Source: Gamsiella multidivaricata
Lineage: Eukaryota; Mortierellomycota; Mortierellomycetes; Mortierellales; Mortierellaceae
Direction of reading: 5' to 3'
DNA length: 63,961 nucleotides
NCBI RefSeq assembly: GCF_025024155.1
Contig: NW_026251842.1
Location: forward strand, 1 to 63,961
The notes under the pieces: generated by a model
The model's input: the letters and a program-made list of their open reading frames with translations, nothing else
Told to the model about the DNA's origin: nothing
Database searches by the model: none
Part shown: positions 33,901 through 44,529 of the stretch, one piece after another
How positions within the stretch are numbered: the stretch's first letter is position 1
Layout of the letters: the number at the start of each line of letters is the position of its first letter
Translations under genes and position numbers: made by a program

Positions 33901-35938
33901 CGAGAAGTAAATGTGGATGAGCAAGCACTGCTGCCCTCGCTAGGGTCCACTGAAGAGATGATCAATGAGGACCTAGTCCCATTCTTTTTAGGAATGCTAG
34001 AGCGCCTCATCCGCGGTATGGAGGATTTAGATCTGAGGTCTCGTAACGGCAACTCGAACTGCGTAGAGTGCATCCTTGAAAGACTTTGTGCTGGCGTAAT
34101 AGACTTCGAATTGTCGCCTGGGGTGCGGCAAAGACGCGGAATACGAGATGGCAAGGCAACAAAGTCTTTCAAAGGCACCACCTCCCTCTGGACGCGTGAT
34201 TCACTCCGATCTCGACCCATAGGAGCAGCTCGTACTATCAGGTTTTTGTTCCGACCCTTGTGGTTGAATGCGTCGTCATCGTCAACCCCGAGCCCGTCCC
34301 AAAAGTCATCCTGCTCCTCTTGAAAGCGTGATTCCTTCCCAAAGATAGACGGATCCAACTCTGGTCGATAGGTGCGGTTGATGACGAGCTGTAGGCCCTC
34401 CATGGCCTCGGGGAAGATGATACCGTCCAAAAAGTTCTCCTCATCTACCATGCTATCCCTGGAAAATGAAGCGCTACTCGAGAGGCTGTTGTTGTCCAAG
34501 GGGGTTCCGAATTCAAAGTCGTCGATATCAGATCCAGAATCCCGCCACTGCTGTAACGACACGTGGCTCTTGAGAAGGCATCGGTTTTTTATAGATCCAG
34601 ACTGATAAGGCTCCTGGTTGTTTAGCCCTGGTAATTGTAACCTTAGCGAGTTAAAGTCCTCTGGCAGATCAAAGTCATCATCCAGAGTCTCCATTGCCTC
34701 TGTATCCGCCCTCAGACCCGCTCGTGAATCCGTCCTTTGAACACCTCCTCTGTTTTCTGGGCGAATTGATCCATTTACTGACGGCTGCGATAGTTGCGAC
34801 AGTTGCATTATCGACATAGTGGAGACTGTAACAGAAGACATTGCTCTAGACAGTGTTTCTGTGTTGGGTACATCGTCGCTCCGTGATGTTGAATTCTCAC
34901 TGTCGGTATCCCAGAGATCGATGGACTCCAATGTTTCCAGGGCTGGAGGCGATTTCGCGAGGATGGAGCGCACATGGTTAAAATCGAGATCTTCTTCCGG
35001 CACCTCCAGATCCTCTAGGTCGTCTACCCAGGCTGCGACACGCTTGATGGGATTGATGCGTGTGATAATGCCTGTGTAGGCTGGTAAATTGGAATGCATC
35101 ATCTCTTGTGTGATGGTCGTCATGGACTTTGCTGAAGGTATTGGAGCGTCACCTCCGTCTTTGTCTTTTTGTAGCAAAGATCTCGTAGAGGTCGCAACAA
35201 TTGGTGGCGCAGCAATAGAAGCGGGAACAGCCCTGGGCAAAGACGAGCTGGAGGATGTGGGCGACGACGAAGACGGGTGCTTCTTCGCGCACGCTGCACA
35301 GGGGACCTTGTCTCGATTGCCAGGAACCTTGAGCGACAGAGTGGACAAAGGTAGAGATTGAGGCAGCGCAGTGGCATTAGTGGAAGTTGAGACAGAGCTG
35401 TGCCTGAGTGAGAACCAAACTTAGGAGTTACCTCTGCTGAACCAGCAAGACGCTTGATCGTACTCTGACTGCTGCCGTATCCGAGGCTGATGATGCTTGG
35501 AGTTCCCCTTGAAGACATCAGAGTGGTTGCAGTGGTTGTGGTTGGAGGGGTAGGCAGGGCATGGGTATAGGATGAATATGAGGGCCGTCTACTCCCTGAG
35601 GTTCGGTTTGTGGTTAGGGGATGTGCAATTGCTTGAGACTGGAAGTAGTCGCTCTGATCAGATCGGTCGGAAAGGGGTGAGCGTGGAAACTGGAGTTGTT
35701 CAAAGATCCGTTCGAAGGAATGATTTGCGTCAAACTCGAAGGCGTCATCCCACTTTTCCAGAATCGTCATCGCTTCCTGGGACTGATGCAGCTGTGCGGT
35801 ATCTATCTCGTCCGCTGTCATCATCTCGACGCTTTCGCCTCCACCAGAGGATGCGGAGAGAGTTTGCGGTCCCAGGGTGTATGAGTGTCGACGCTGAGTA
35901 CTTTCTGTGCTGTTGATGGTGTGCATACATGGGGTCAT
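30980..35938 (-). CDS. Byr4/Bfa1-like mitotic exit (septation) GAP subunit
   Basis: Byr4/Bfa1 binds the Spg1/Tem1 GTPase at spindle poles and, with Cdc16/Bub2, forms a two-part GAP that restrains septation and mitotic exit. Four exons fit in phase: 35938-35432, 35327-33062, 32967-32852, 32764-30980, giving 1557 residues. Introns are 104, 94 and 87 nt. Family marks: EKWDDAFEF at residues 61-69; FGDGSELDRFDNLPTFG followed by RKPQSIANFKEF before the second intron; GMVYSPKDRMWNGNDD at about 993; GKMIFDPARMCWI at about 1065; EFEVGVEFD near 1200. It is more than twice the length of the yeast proteins (about 570-670), mostly through Ser-rich, low-complexity insertions with many potential phosphosites. 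The ATG at 35938 is the first in the open frame; upstream - strand sequence is pyrimidine-rich. Confidence 0.85.
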
Positions 35939-36961
35939 TTGATGGCGTGGATGTTTCGAAGTAGTAAATGCAATCAAGAACAGGCTGGAACTGAGGCAAG
36001 TGAATGAGTGGGAGGTGAGGTGGAAGCTCAAGCAAAGAAAAGGAGGAACAGAGCGACTGAGAAAGTGGGAGTGAAAGAGGGATGAAGAGCGCGATGTTTT
36101 GAGTTACTGTTTTTATTATTAGAAGAATACATGTCACCGGTCTTTACATTCCATTGACCTCCATCACCTCGCCGCGGCAGCAACATCAACCAACAACCAA
36201 CAAGGGGCAGAAAACAGGGCCAACAATAGCACTCAGCAGCAAATGGATGTACTGGTCACCTTCCTCAAGGATGTCCTCCACCTCTCCTCAGCCCCAGCAG
36301 GAACAGACACTGGTGTCGGGACACAGCAGCAGTCCGCAGGCGACAGCGACCTGCCTCTGTGGCAGCCAGAGATACCGCTTTCGAAGGAGCCGTCGCAGTC
36401 ATGGCAAGTCTATGCTCTGCTATACTATACTATACTACGCTACATTACGATGTGTTGCGTTGCTTTTTCTTGGACAAGAAGAGCACGGTGTATTACTTTC
36501 GTTCCTCGTTCTTCATTCACCCCTCAATCCCCGGATCCTCAGCAAGGAAACTGGGAAGATATATATTTATATATAATTATGATAGAAGTCTGCATTGTCT
36601 GTCTGTTCTCTGTCTCTCCTCAATCTCGTTTTATTCATTCATGACGCACTCTTACGCTGCGAGGAAGTTAGGAACATCTGAAGACAGGGGAAGCCAAAAC
36701 AAATGACTTGGAAATAGGGGGACTCTATGTGGCGAGCTGCCACCCAAGCTTGTGAAACTGCATTGAAAAAACAAAACAGAAACTTGGTTCTGGCCTTGGT
36801 CTTCGTTGTATATTTCGCCTGTATACCTCAAACCTAGTACCAGGTCGCTTTGTCCTAGCACCCCAACTTATGTGTTTATTTCTCTCTGATATATCCGGAC
36901 CTCTGGCTCTGCCCTGTTTTTCCCTTAATGGCGTCTGCTGAATCCCACCACCAGGGTCACG
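35939..36961. other. Intergenic, divergent promoters
   Basis: No clear gene. Contains a (TATAC)n-like run near 36420-36440 and an A/T-rich stretch near 36560. It may hold one or more small 5' exons of the thioesterase gene. Confidence 0.4.
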
Positions 36962-38674
36962 ATGACCGAGCTCGTGTTGCCGTCTCATTGCGACGGACGT
37001 GGATTCTGTCTCGGAGGTACAGCCGTGTGTTTATGTGGTCAGTCGTCCCTGCTACTCCAATATCTATGCCGTGCTTCCTAAATTGCAAGCCTGCGCGCGT
37101 CTTCATTGTGAATCCACGATAGGCACCGTTCTTTCATGGATCGATATCTCTGCCGGCATTGCAGCCAAGAAACATGGCGTGTATCCGGCGGTAAGCATCA
37201 TTTTATACACCACAGTCAGCATTCATGTTTTAATCTTCATACTGAACAATGCCATGGCATCGAGCAAAAAATTGCCTTCTAACATTATACTTGTTCTTCA
37301 CGTAATGGTACATGTGGGTTCGATGGTACCATGTATGATCTACTCTTCCTAGGTAACGAGAAGCGTAGATGCCGTTCATTTCCTCGGTCCAATAACAACT
37401 CAGAACATTGTCATCATTCAGGCCAGTGTCAACAGAGCCTGGAAAACGTCTATGGAGGTTGGCGTTCGTGTTATGACTGAGGACCTCTTGTCCACAAATC
37501 GACGATATTGCTGCCATGCCTATTTGACCTTTGTCGCGCTGTCCCAACCGCCCTTGATGACATTAAAGCCCAGCTTACCTCAAGTCCCATCACAGCAAAC
37601 GCCTCAGCAGCAACCCTCTCAAGATGTAGCAGCTTCCAGGGCAGTGCTCTTCAACTCGCCGGCGGCAAGGAGATACAGCTTTTCTCTTCCCAGTGCCAAA
37701 TCTGGATCAAAGAAAAATGAGGGTTTGAATCAGCAATCGATCCAGCTACCCGCTATTGAACCCGTTACTCCAATAGAGATGGAACGGTACATAATGGCGC
37801 AGTCTCGTAGGGAATCTCGCCTTCAACAGTCAAAAGAAGCCAAGGAGGAACAAGATCAGCTGTTGAGCGACGTCCGGGACCAGATGCGCCGTTGGAATGT
37901 TGGTCAGATCAATAGCTCAAAACTAAAGCTGCCACCGTCTGAAGAGGACAGGACACCGCGTATTGCTATGCAAGCTACTTTTGCAGAGTCTGCTCAATTG
38001 GTACTGCCACAGCATGCTAACTCGCTTTCAATTACTTTTGGAGGTCAGGTCATGAAGTGGATGGAAAATGTCGCAGCCGTTTCTGCGAGTCGTTTTGCGA
38101 GAGTATCAATAGTCACCGCAAGGTACGCAGATAATAAGAAAGCACGAGCTTACTATCTACTATGGAAACTTACAAGAATGAAGGCGCCGCTCTCTCACCA
38201 TAGCATTGATTCCCTGCAGTTCCATCGAAAGACCATGATCGGTGAGTAGATGCTATATACACTGCCACTTGTAAGCCACTCTCTCCTCTATAACATCCCT
38301 TCTTGTCCCTCTTTCTAGGCGATTGCTTGACTATGCGTTCTGTCGTGACCCGTGTATTCCGGTCGTCTATGGAGGTCTACGTCTTTGTCGATAGCGAAAA
38401 CCTTGTCAACGGAAAGCAGACGTTTACAAACGAGGCGTTTTTTTCGATGGTGGCGTTGCAGCCTTCCCCGTCCATCCAGCCGATGAAAAGCCGTCTACCA
38501 TGTCTCGTCCCTGGATCGGAGCTTGAGCAAGCACTCTCGGATGCAGGAGAGAGGCGCCGGGTCAAGAGGCTAGAACAGAGGCGCGAGTTGGCAGAGCGCG
38601 AAACGCGGTTCCTTGTGCACTCGCCTTCGATAGAGCGAACTAATGCGATGGAGTATACTGACCAACGCAACTAG
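36962..38674 (+). CDS. Acyl-CoA thioesterase with two hotdog domains
   Basis: Hydrolyses acyl-CoA to free acid and CoA. Exons fit in phase: 36962-37016, 37123-37190, 37353-38122, 38204-38241, 38319-38674 (428 residues). Hotdog 1: MTELVLPSHCDGRGFCLGG, then TVLSWIDISAGIAAKKH, and ASVNRAWKTSMEVGVRV with TEDLL and YLTFVAL. Hotdog 2: QLVLPQHANSLSITFGGQ, VMKWMENVAAVSASRFA, then RVFRSSMEVYVFVDSENL and FFSMVAL. The paired NRAWKTSMEVGV / TRVFRSSMEVYV strands are typical of ACOT7/9/11/12-type double-hotdog enzymes. A charged linker (residues about 150-220) separates them. No START domain follows. The chosen start is the first in-frame ATG, but CACCAG before it looks like an acceptor, so an upstream exon (possibly a targeting peptide) may be missing. 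Confidence 0.85.
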
Positions 38675-38735
38675 CACAGCCAGCACAGTTCTCGGGGTGT
38701 GGATTTAACAGGCGTACATTGAAGCGAGTGCCAAC

Positions 38736-38760
38736 AAAAAAAAAAAAAAAAAAAAAAAAA
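38736..38760. repeat. Poly(A) run of 25
   Basis: Uninterrupted A25 about 60 bases after the thioesterase stop codon. It could be a poly(A) remnant of a retroposed sequence or a slippage-grown homopolymer. Confidence 0.9.
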
Positions 38761-39903
38761 GGTCGTGCCCATAAATACATTTAAAGTAGTGCCATCATAC
38801 GATCGCTGAAATAAACCTCTGCGTCCATCCTAGATTGCCTGGCGGATAAGAAGGCCCCAAATAGCCAGCACTATGCCGCAGTGTTGGCCGTTCAAATGAT
38901 AAGCGGAGGCGCCCATGTAAAGGTCAGCCATCTTCAGACGACGAAAATGAATGCTCCTTTGCTTTTTTAACAGCTGATATGACGGTGCCGCGCCTGATCA
39001 GAGCGTGCCTCGAACAAGACTCCTCATGGAATTTTTAGTATAGTCACAGGTAGACAAAAAGAAAGATACTTAAGGCATATGCTTTAAAACTATTAGTACA
39101 GTGTATGTGAACACGGCGCTAGGTGCCATGAAACGCAGCAGGTATTATTACCTCACGTTCAGTGAACTCGACTATTCTGTGTTCGCCTCTACTGATCAAA
39201 GACTTTTGGTAATGCCCAAAAATCGGCTCCGCTTAGGTATGTTTATGTTAAAGAAACAGGCCGCCTGGTTGCTTCCGAATCTTTCTGGGCACCAGAGCAT
39301 TTTGTCCCTGCTAATGATTACCTAGAGCCCAAAGTAAGGGCCATAATTTGGGATCGCACTCAGTCTCGTCTGAGTCGCTCAGGTATTGAAGTCGGCATTC
39401 CTGATAGTCCTCTTCCAGGTCTTTTCCAAGAGTGCAACTTGACCCTCATGTATCAGTGCCAATAGCGAGGTTCTGTTGGTGGGAAGCTCTCCATATTTAA
39501 CCACTGAGGCTAACTTCAAAGTGGGGTCATCCTGTAGTGTCGTCGCGTCCCCGCCTGCTGCATGAATCAGTAGGACCATCGAGACAATGAACCCTGGTAA
39601 TATAAAGACACTTCCAGCTCGCAGTCTGTCCATCCACTGGGAATATTTTCTGAGCTACCGACCACATCAGTCGCTGGAAGGAAACCGTCTGCATCCAATA
39701 GCAGAACAAAGTCACTCCCTCAGAAGCGGGTGCAAATTGGACTGCTGTTAGACAGTTATCGACGCTGGGTGGCGATGAGTCTGTAGGGGTGCTGACAAGG
39801 TGAAGTCGACCTGACTTCGGATCTTGAGATTGCTATTTCTCATGATATAAAATTGTGTTACAAGACTTAATACCACAGCGATCGCGAACACGGTTTCTCA
39901 ACT
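38761..39903. other. Decayed, unassigned sequence
   Basis: Only short frames (39101-39325 on +, 39379-39715 on -). One stretch near 38830-38960 reads like worn coding sequence (ADKKAPNSQHYAAVLAVQMI). No family recognised. Confidence 0.4.
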
Positions 39904-40322
39904 GGTGTGGTGTGGTAAACCCACACGGAGTATAGACGGGGTATCCAGGTACAAGGGACGGACACAACACCTGATATGACACGATGGGAGGAATAGGTAC
40001 AGGACACTCATACGATCATACCAGGCACGTGCTGCACGTGCAGTTACAGGATGTGCAAGTAGAAGGACATGCAATTAGACAAGAGTCAATAGGGTTTGCA
40101 TTTATAGAAATTTTCTTTGGTCAATAAATATCACAGAACGACAGGACCAAATGGTTCCTGGTCTGTTTCCTCACTATACTTTGCTCAACACTTGCCCCCG
40201 CACGACACTCCAAGTCGCTCCACGCATCCCTGTCCCAACACACTGTACCCTTCGATCGATATACTCTGCCACAGCTGGCCTTCATAGCATATCGCCCAGC
40301 AAGAGTAGAGACGGGACCCGTG
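39904..40322 (-). mobile_element. Copia-type LTR fragment
   Basis: About 420 bases nearly identical, in inverse orientation, to part of the LTR at 53248-53856 (shared from about 53324 to 53742). Both LTR ends are missing, so this is a truncated copy and not a solo LTR. One shared frame differs by a single Gly/Ala change in the aligned part. Confidence 0.75.
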
Positions 40323-40553
40323 CGTCTGAACTGCTGCACCTCTAGTGCCCCCCCAAGTGTTCCTGCGAGTCCGCTCACATCACCTGCCTGCCCCCACGAC
40401 AGGTAATGATCATGGTCTCATAACGAACAAGAGCGGAGGATCAAGAACAGTACCCCTCGATGCCGACGTCTGGACACAGGAGTCAAGACAGAGTCCCTTT
40501 GACCTTGCAGATCCCTAACCCGAGTGTGTTGTCGCCTTTCTTATTCTCGTAAA
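40323..40553. other. Short unassigned sequence
   Basis: Flank of the Tc1 insertion; nothing recognised. Confidence 0.4.
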
Positions 40554-40555
40554 TA

Positions 40556-42155
40556 CAGTCCACGGAAAAAGTGTTAGCATGTTTTCATAATTTCGACCTT
40601 TTTTCTTTGATACTTACATCAATACCGCCTACTGCTACGAGGCTTCACGCGATCAATCTCGTATATTTGTTAAGATTACCTGCCAAGTTACGAGCCAATG
40701 GATGCACTCTATCCGGCTAATTGAGGACATGAACATATTGACCCCATTCTAACACTTTTTCGAAATATGACCACCCTCTGATTCTGTTAGCTACTTTTCT
40801 GCCATTAATAATCGATATGGCCTCCTTTATTTGCGTGAAGCCTCTTCATGCGCTCGGGCATGCTCTCATATAGCTCGTGAATGAATTTGATATCTATTGT
40901 TGTCCATATATCCTGAACACGCTCCCAGAGGTCGTCCAAAGAGCTTGGTGCCTCTGGGTACTGATCAAGTCGGTACTTGAGGTGCGACCATAGATGCTCG
41001 ATCGGGTTGAGGTCCGGAGAATTCGCAGGCCATTCCATGACTGCGATCTTGGATTTCCTAAGGAAGTCTTCGACTATGCCTGCTGTATGCACTTTGGCAT
41101 TGTCCTGCTGAAAAATGAATTTTGCTGGATCCATACCAAACCAATCCCGAGATGCGCAAAGATAGTCCTTCAGTACATCGAGGTAGGTTTGTGCATCCAT
41201 ACTTCCTGGGATCCAGCAGGCATCGCCCAAGCCATAAAATGTCATGCAACCCCAGACCATAATTTTGCCCCCTCCGCCCTGCTTTGTTTTCTGCACTTGG
41301 TGAGGTTGGATATCCTTCCTGTTGGGCTTCTTGTAATAGAATTTCCTGCCGAAGGACGCAATCCTGCTGATTATAGTTTCGTCCGAGAACATCACATTCT
41401 TCCAGTCGTCCACGGTCCATTTCAAGTGCGCCTTAGCAAATTCGTAGCGTGCTCTGATTTGATCCGGTGTCAGATCACGCTTCCTAGGCTGGACGTATGC
41501 TTTTAAGCCCTCCTGTTTAAGGTAGTTCCGGACACTGTCTACATGAACCTGCACTCCTTGCACCGATTGGATAAGTCGCTGGCCGTCGCGGAGGGTCACG
41601 GCTTTTCCTGTGACGAAATGACGAGCAAGTAAGGTCTTGGTCTTCTTCGAAACCTTCGAAGGACGCCCTATTTTAGGGGATGGAACGTTCTCCTTGTCCC
41701 TTTGACGAATCTTGGAAACGGAGAAAGTACAGATATGCAAGGATCTTGAAACCTCGCGGACAGATTTTCCTTGCCGAAGTTGGATAATCGCATCGCGTAC
41801 GGTTTGTTCTCGCAGCCGCTTCATGTTTGATGTAAACTTGGGATGAATGTGGCGTAGGATGGGAGTAGTGGATAACTGTGCAGTTGTATTGTTCTAGTTG
41901 CGAGTGAGGATGCAGACCGTAAGGGAAGAGCACAATTTATAGGATTTTTTAAAAAGTGTTAGAGTGCACCTCATGACTTTCGAGATCCTTCGTTCCTCAG
42001 CTGAAGGTCATTCAAGCCTGGAACATTCTAGAAAACTCCTTGTAAATTACGACATTGTCCACCAGACATCTCGGTCCTTGGTAATAGCGTAATAGGGAGA
42101 TAAAGGAGTATAAGTCCAAAATAGCAAAACATGCTAACACTTTTTCCGTGGACTG
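40556..42155 (-). mobile_element. Tc1/mariner element, copy A (1600 bp)
   Basis: Terminal inverted repeats start CAGTCCACGGAAAAAGTGTT and extend about 30 bases, flanked by TA on both sides (40554-40555 and 42156-42157). It encodes one intact transposase on the - strand. Length is the same as copy B at 59355-60954, and the stretches compared by eye are identical. It is inserted in an older Tc1 transposase gene. Confidence 0.95.
40805..41824 (-). CDS. Tc1-type transposase (copy A)
   Basis: 339 residues. The N-terminal paired-like helix-turn-helix (TVRDAIIQLRQGKSVREVSR; then GRPSKVSKKTK) binds the terminal repeats. The DDE domain has D in MFSDETIISR, D in FQQDNAKVHT and E in NPIEHLWSHL with 34 residues between the last two (DD34E, Tc1 class). 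A glycine-rich box, QGGGGKIMVWGCM, is present. No stop or shift, and the same protein as copy B, so it is probably functional cut-and-paste transposase. Confidence 0.95.
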   Translation of the reverse strand: MKRLREQTVRDAIIQLRQGKSVREVSRSLHICTFSVSKIRQRDKENVPSPKIGRPSKVSKKTKTLLARHFVTGKAVTLRDGQRLIQSVQGVQVHVDSVRNYLKQEGLKAYVQPRKRDLTPDQIRARYEFAKAHLKWTVDDWKNVMFSDETIISRIASFGRKFYYKKPNRKDIQPHQVQKTKQGGGGKIMVWGCMTFYGLGDACWIPGSMDAQTYLDVLKDYLCASRDWFGMDPAKFIFQQDNAKVHTAGIVEDFLRKSKIAVMEWPANSPDLNPIEHLWSHLKYRLDQYPEAPSSLDDLWERVQDIWTTIDIKFIHELYESMPERMKRLHANKGGHIDY

Positions 42156-42157
42156 TA

Positions 42158-42520
42158 TGTTTTTTTGAGTGCCGGCCGCCTGGCCACCTTTTTGGCGATT
42201 AATCCAGCTTCTCTAAGGCGCCTCCTGATTGTACGGACGGACACAGGCTGCGGATTGAGTTGGTTGGCTTGGTGAGTGGCCTCAACAGCAGTCTGTATGA
42301 GTCCACGTTTTAGGTTCAACTTGACATGTTCCACTGCACTCGCCAGAATCTTTCTGGGTCGACCTCCCTTGTTGACTGGGATGTTCTCCTTGTTGTTGGA
42401 AAGGATCCTGCGGACAGTGGTATGGGAGATGTCGAGGCGGAGAGCTGTTTTCCTTGTGGAAAAGCCCTCTTTTGTGAGCCTTATGGCTTCCTTGATGATA
42501 GATGGGGCTACAGGCTTCAT
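42158..42520 (-). pseudogene. N-terminal fragment of a Tc1 transposase
   Basis: About 120 residues with the helix-turn-helix (KEAIRLTKEGFSTRKTALRL), GRPRKI linker and second DNA-binding half (SVRTIRRRLREAGLIAKK). It is close to the transposase at 51425-52456. The catalytic domain is missing, because copy A is inserted right after the ALKK segment. Confidence 0.85.
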
Positions 42521-42848
42521 ATTCTCTGTGAAGAAGGATTAGGATAGTATTGACAAAATGTGAAAGAAACAGAAAGATAAAATCATCCGTCCCAGAGATC
42601 TTGATGAGGAAGTATTGTAGGGGTGTTTTTTGGGGGGTCGGGACAAAACTGGAACAAATGGTTCAGAATGTTGGCGTTACAATTTCTTAACAGTACCATT
42701 CAGAATCGAGCTGAGACTTATGAAACACGTTAATGAATAGCATATCCATTCTCATTCCAAGCTTTGCTGCGATCCAATCATGCAGTCCTGAGATATGTGT
42801 GTCGATGCAGAATATATAAAAACATTGTTCCAGTTTTGGCCGGTACTG
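42158..42848 (-). mobile_element. Truncated Tc1 element broken by copy A
   Basis: Right end of an older Tc1 element. Its tip (TTCCAGTTTTGGCCGGTACTG, ending at 42848, followed by TA) has a related inner motif at about 42642 (GACAAAACTGGAACAA). The other half across copy A is not recognisable. Confidence 0.6.
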
Positions 42849-43028
42849 TATACCTCGCGTCCCGTAGTAGCCATCCGAGTACCCTGACCAAGAATCCTAG
42901 AAACACATAAATAGAGCCATAGAATCCATAGCATATAACCTCAGTCTGCAATACATTTCTTCCTTACCTTGTCCACTGTCTGTCTCCTCCATAACACATA
43001 TCCCACTCTTCCAAGTCTGTTCCTGACA
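42849..43028 (+). mobile_element. 3' part of a gypsy 5' LTR
   Basis: Ends in TGACA just before the leader and gag at 43051. The tail shares a CCTCAGTCTGCAATA-like segment with the solo LTR at 49777-50168, so the two are related families. The start of the LTR is lost. Confidence 0.5.
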
Positions 43029-43050
43029 TTGCAGACTCTCCAATCCAGTC

Positions 43051-43504
43051 ATGTCCGCCCAAGATGAATTTACCCAGCACCAGCAGCTTCTGCAGCAGCA
43101 GCAGGCGAATCTCCTTGGTGCCCTGCAGAACCATGCGCAAGACCCGAACACCACTCCTGACGCATTTGTGAACCATCTCCGCGAGCTCTTGTCCGTTATT
43201 GACGCCCGTACCAACTCCATTGCCAGCCATCTCCAGCAAGCGAACCATCTGACGACCTTGTCCGAGGCCGTCAACGTTATCCAAGTCCAGAACCAAGACG
43301 CAATGCAGCAGCAGACCAACACGATCGCTGCCCTCCAGAATCTGGTCCAAGCCATCCTGGACCGAACCCCCGCGCCTACCGCCGCTGCCGCTTCTCTCCA
43401 GACAGCCGCTCGTCGTCCACACATCCCGCACCCCTTCACGCCTGCGTTCAATGGTGATGCCAAAGTCCTTTCCTTCCGTGCTTTTAAAGCCAAGTTGTCC
43501 GGTG
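43051..43504 (+). pseudogene. gag of an older gypsy element, first piece
   Basis: Starts MSAQDEFTQHQQLLQQQQAN with a Gln-rich coil, then PHIPHPFTPAFNGDAKVLSF, the usual entry into a retrotransposon gag domain. It is cut after KAKLSGV by the chromovirus at 43505. The frame resumes at 49530 (VFQRFGPAF) once that element and one CGGTG copy are removed. Confidence 0.85.
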
Positions 43505-43670
43505 TGTGGCATATAGCCATATTACATGCTGCCACCGCGTGTATTTAATTAGATCCAGCGAGTCCTATCAATTTACTTAAGCCACCGAGTAACATATAAT
43601 GTTCTCGGTGGATTAATATTAATGATCCCTCTCTTGTTCTCATTGACTCCTAGTTCATATATACTTCGCA
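43505..43670 (+). repeat. 5' LTR of the chromovirus
   Basis: 166 bases, TGTGGC...TTCGCA. It is unusually short for a 6-kb element. The sequence right after it is a T-run and shows no obvious tRNA-primer site. Confidence 0.9.
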
Positions 43671-43845
43671 TTTTTTTCAATGAAGTAGAGGATCTAACAC
43701 AGCATCAGAAACATTCAGGAACCACATCAGAGACATTCAGGAACAACAGCTTTTTCCTCATTCAGAATCACATCGTCAGCATCTTCATTTCCAATCTTTT
43801 TATTTTCAGATCACAGGTATTTTTGAGAAAAATTTTCCGATCCCG

Positions 43846-44529
43846 ATGGCGAAGATCAACATTCAGAAGAAGAAGCTGGCTGCAACTACCAAAACGCGCA
43901 ACAACAACAACAGCTCGAGTGCAACCTCCAACGACGTTGACGCCGCCATGATTACGCCTCTTCCAACCGTATCTGAGATTGCCGAAGATGCATCCGTGGA
44001 TCCAACCCAGGAGAGTGCTGTAGAATCGCCTAGCTCTGATGGAGACCGTAGTCTTCCTTTGCGTAATAAAGCCGTTCCCGTCCTTACTTCAACTGAGTAT
44101 GATGATGATGATGTCGGAGACATGGACGTTGATGAGGATTGTATTCCTTCTCGTCTACCCTCGTTCAAGAAGAGGACCGCTATCAACGCTGATGAATCCG
44201 TCCCAGGTTATGATGCTTCGATCGATGAAAGCCTTACCGAAGAAGACACGGACAACGAAAGCGAACTAGAAATGGCCAGAAGCACGCTCGAAAACATGCG
44301 GCTGAATCTGAAGCGAATGGACAAGAACATTTTGCGACTCCAATCGCGCGCTGCCAGAGACTGTGGCATTCCCAATGCGCAGCTTACCCAAGAATTGTCA
44401 GATTTCAAAATGCAACGTAGCATCACGTTCGGCAGCTACGGCGAGCTCAAGCAAGCTTATGAAAACTTGGCCGAGTCCATGACGCCCCTAAAAGCCCAGA
44501 ATCGTGGCGAAAGAAAGCACCGTGTATGA
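43846..44529 (+). CDS. Chromovirus ORF1 (acidic gag-like protein)
   Basis: 227 residues beginning MAKINIQKKKLAATTK. Basic start, acidic middle (DDDDVGDMDVDED), then a predicted coiled coil (ELEMARSTLENMRLNLKRM). No domain recognised. It overlaps the next frame, which has no early ATG, by about 38 bases (44492-44529), suggesting that it is the N-terminal part of a frameshifted polyprotein. Confidence 0.8.
   Translation: MAKINIQKKKLAATTKTRNNNNSSSATSNDVDAAMITPLPTVSEIAEDASVDPTQESAVESPSSDGDRSLPLRNKAVPVLTSTEYDDDDVGDMDVDEDCIPSRLPSFKKRTAINADESVPGYDASIDESLTEEDTDNESELEMARSTLENMRLNLKRMDKNILRLQSRAARDCGIPNAQLTQELSDFKMQRSITFGSYGELKQAYENLAESMTPLKAQNRGERKHRV

Noticed and set aside
39904..40322. Solo LTR with target duplication
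   Set aside because: The TG and CA ends known from the second copy are missing, and no flanking duplication was found.
41673..41933. 86-codon frame at the 5' side of the Tc1 transposase (also 59577-59837)
   Set aside because: It overlaps the transposase start in another frame and is identical in both copies only because the elements are identical.
43622..43951. 109-codon frame starting in the chromovirus 5' LTR
   Set aside because: Overlaps ORF1 in another frame, begins in the LTR and has no domain.
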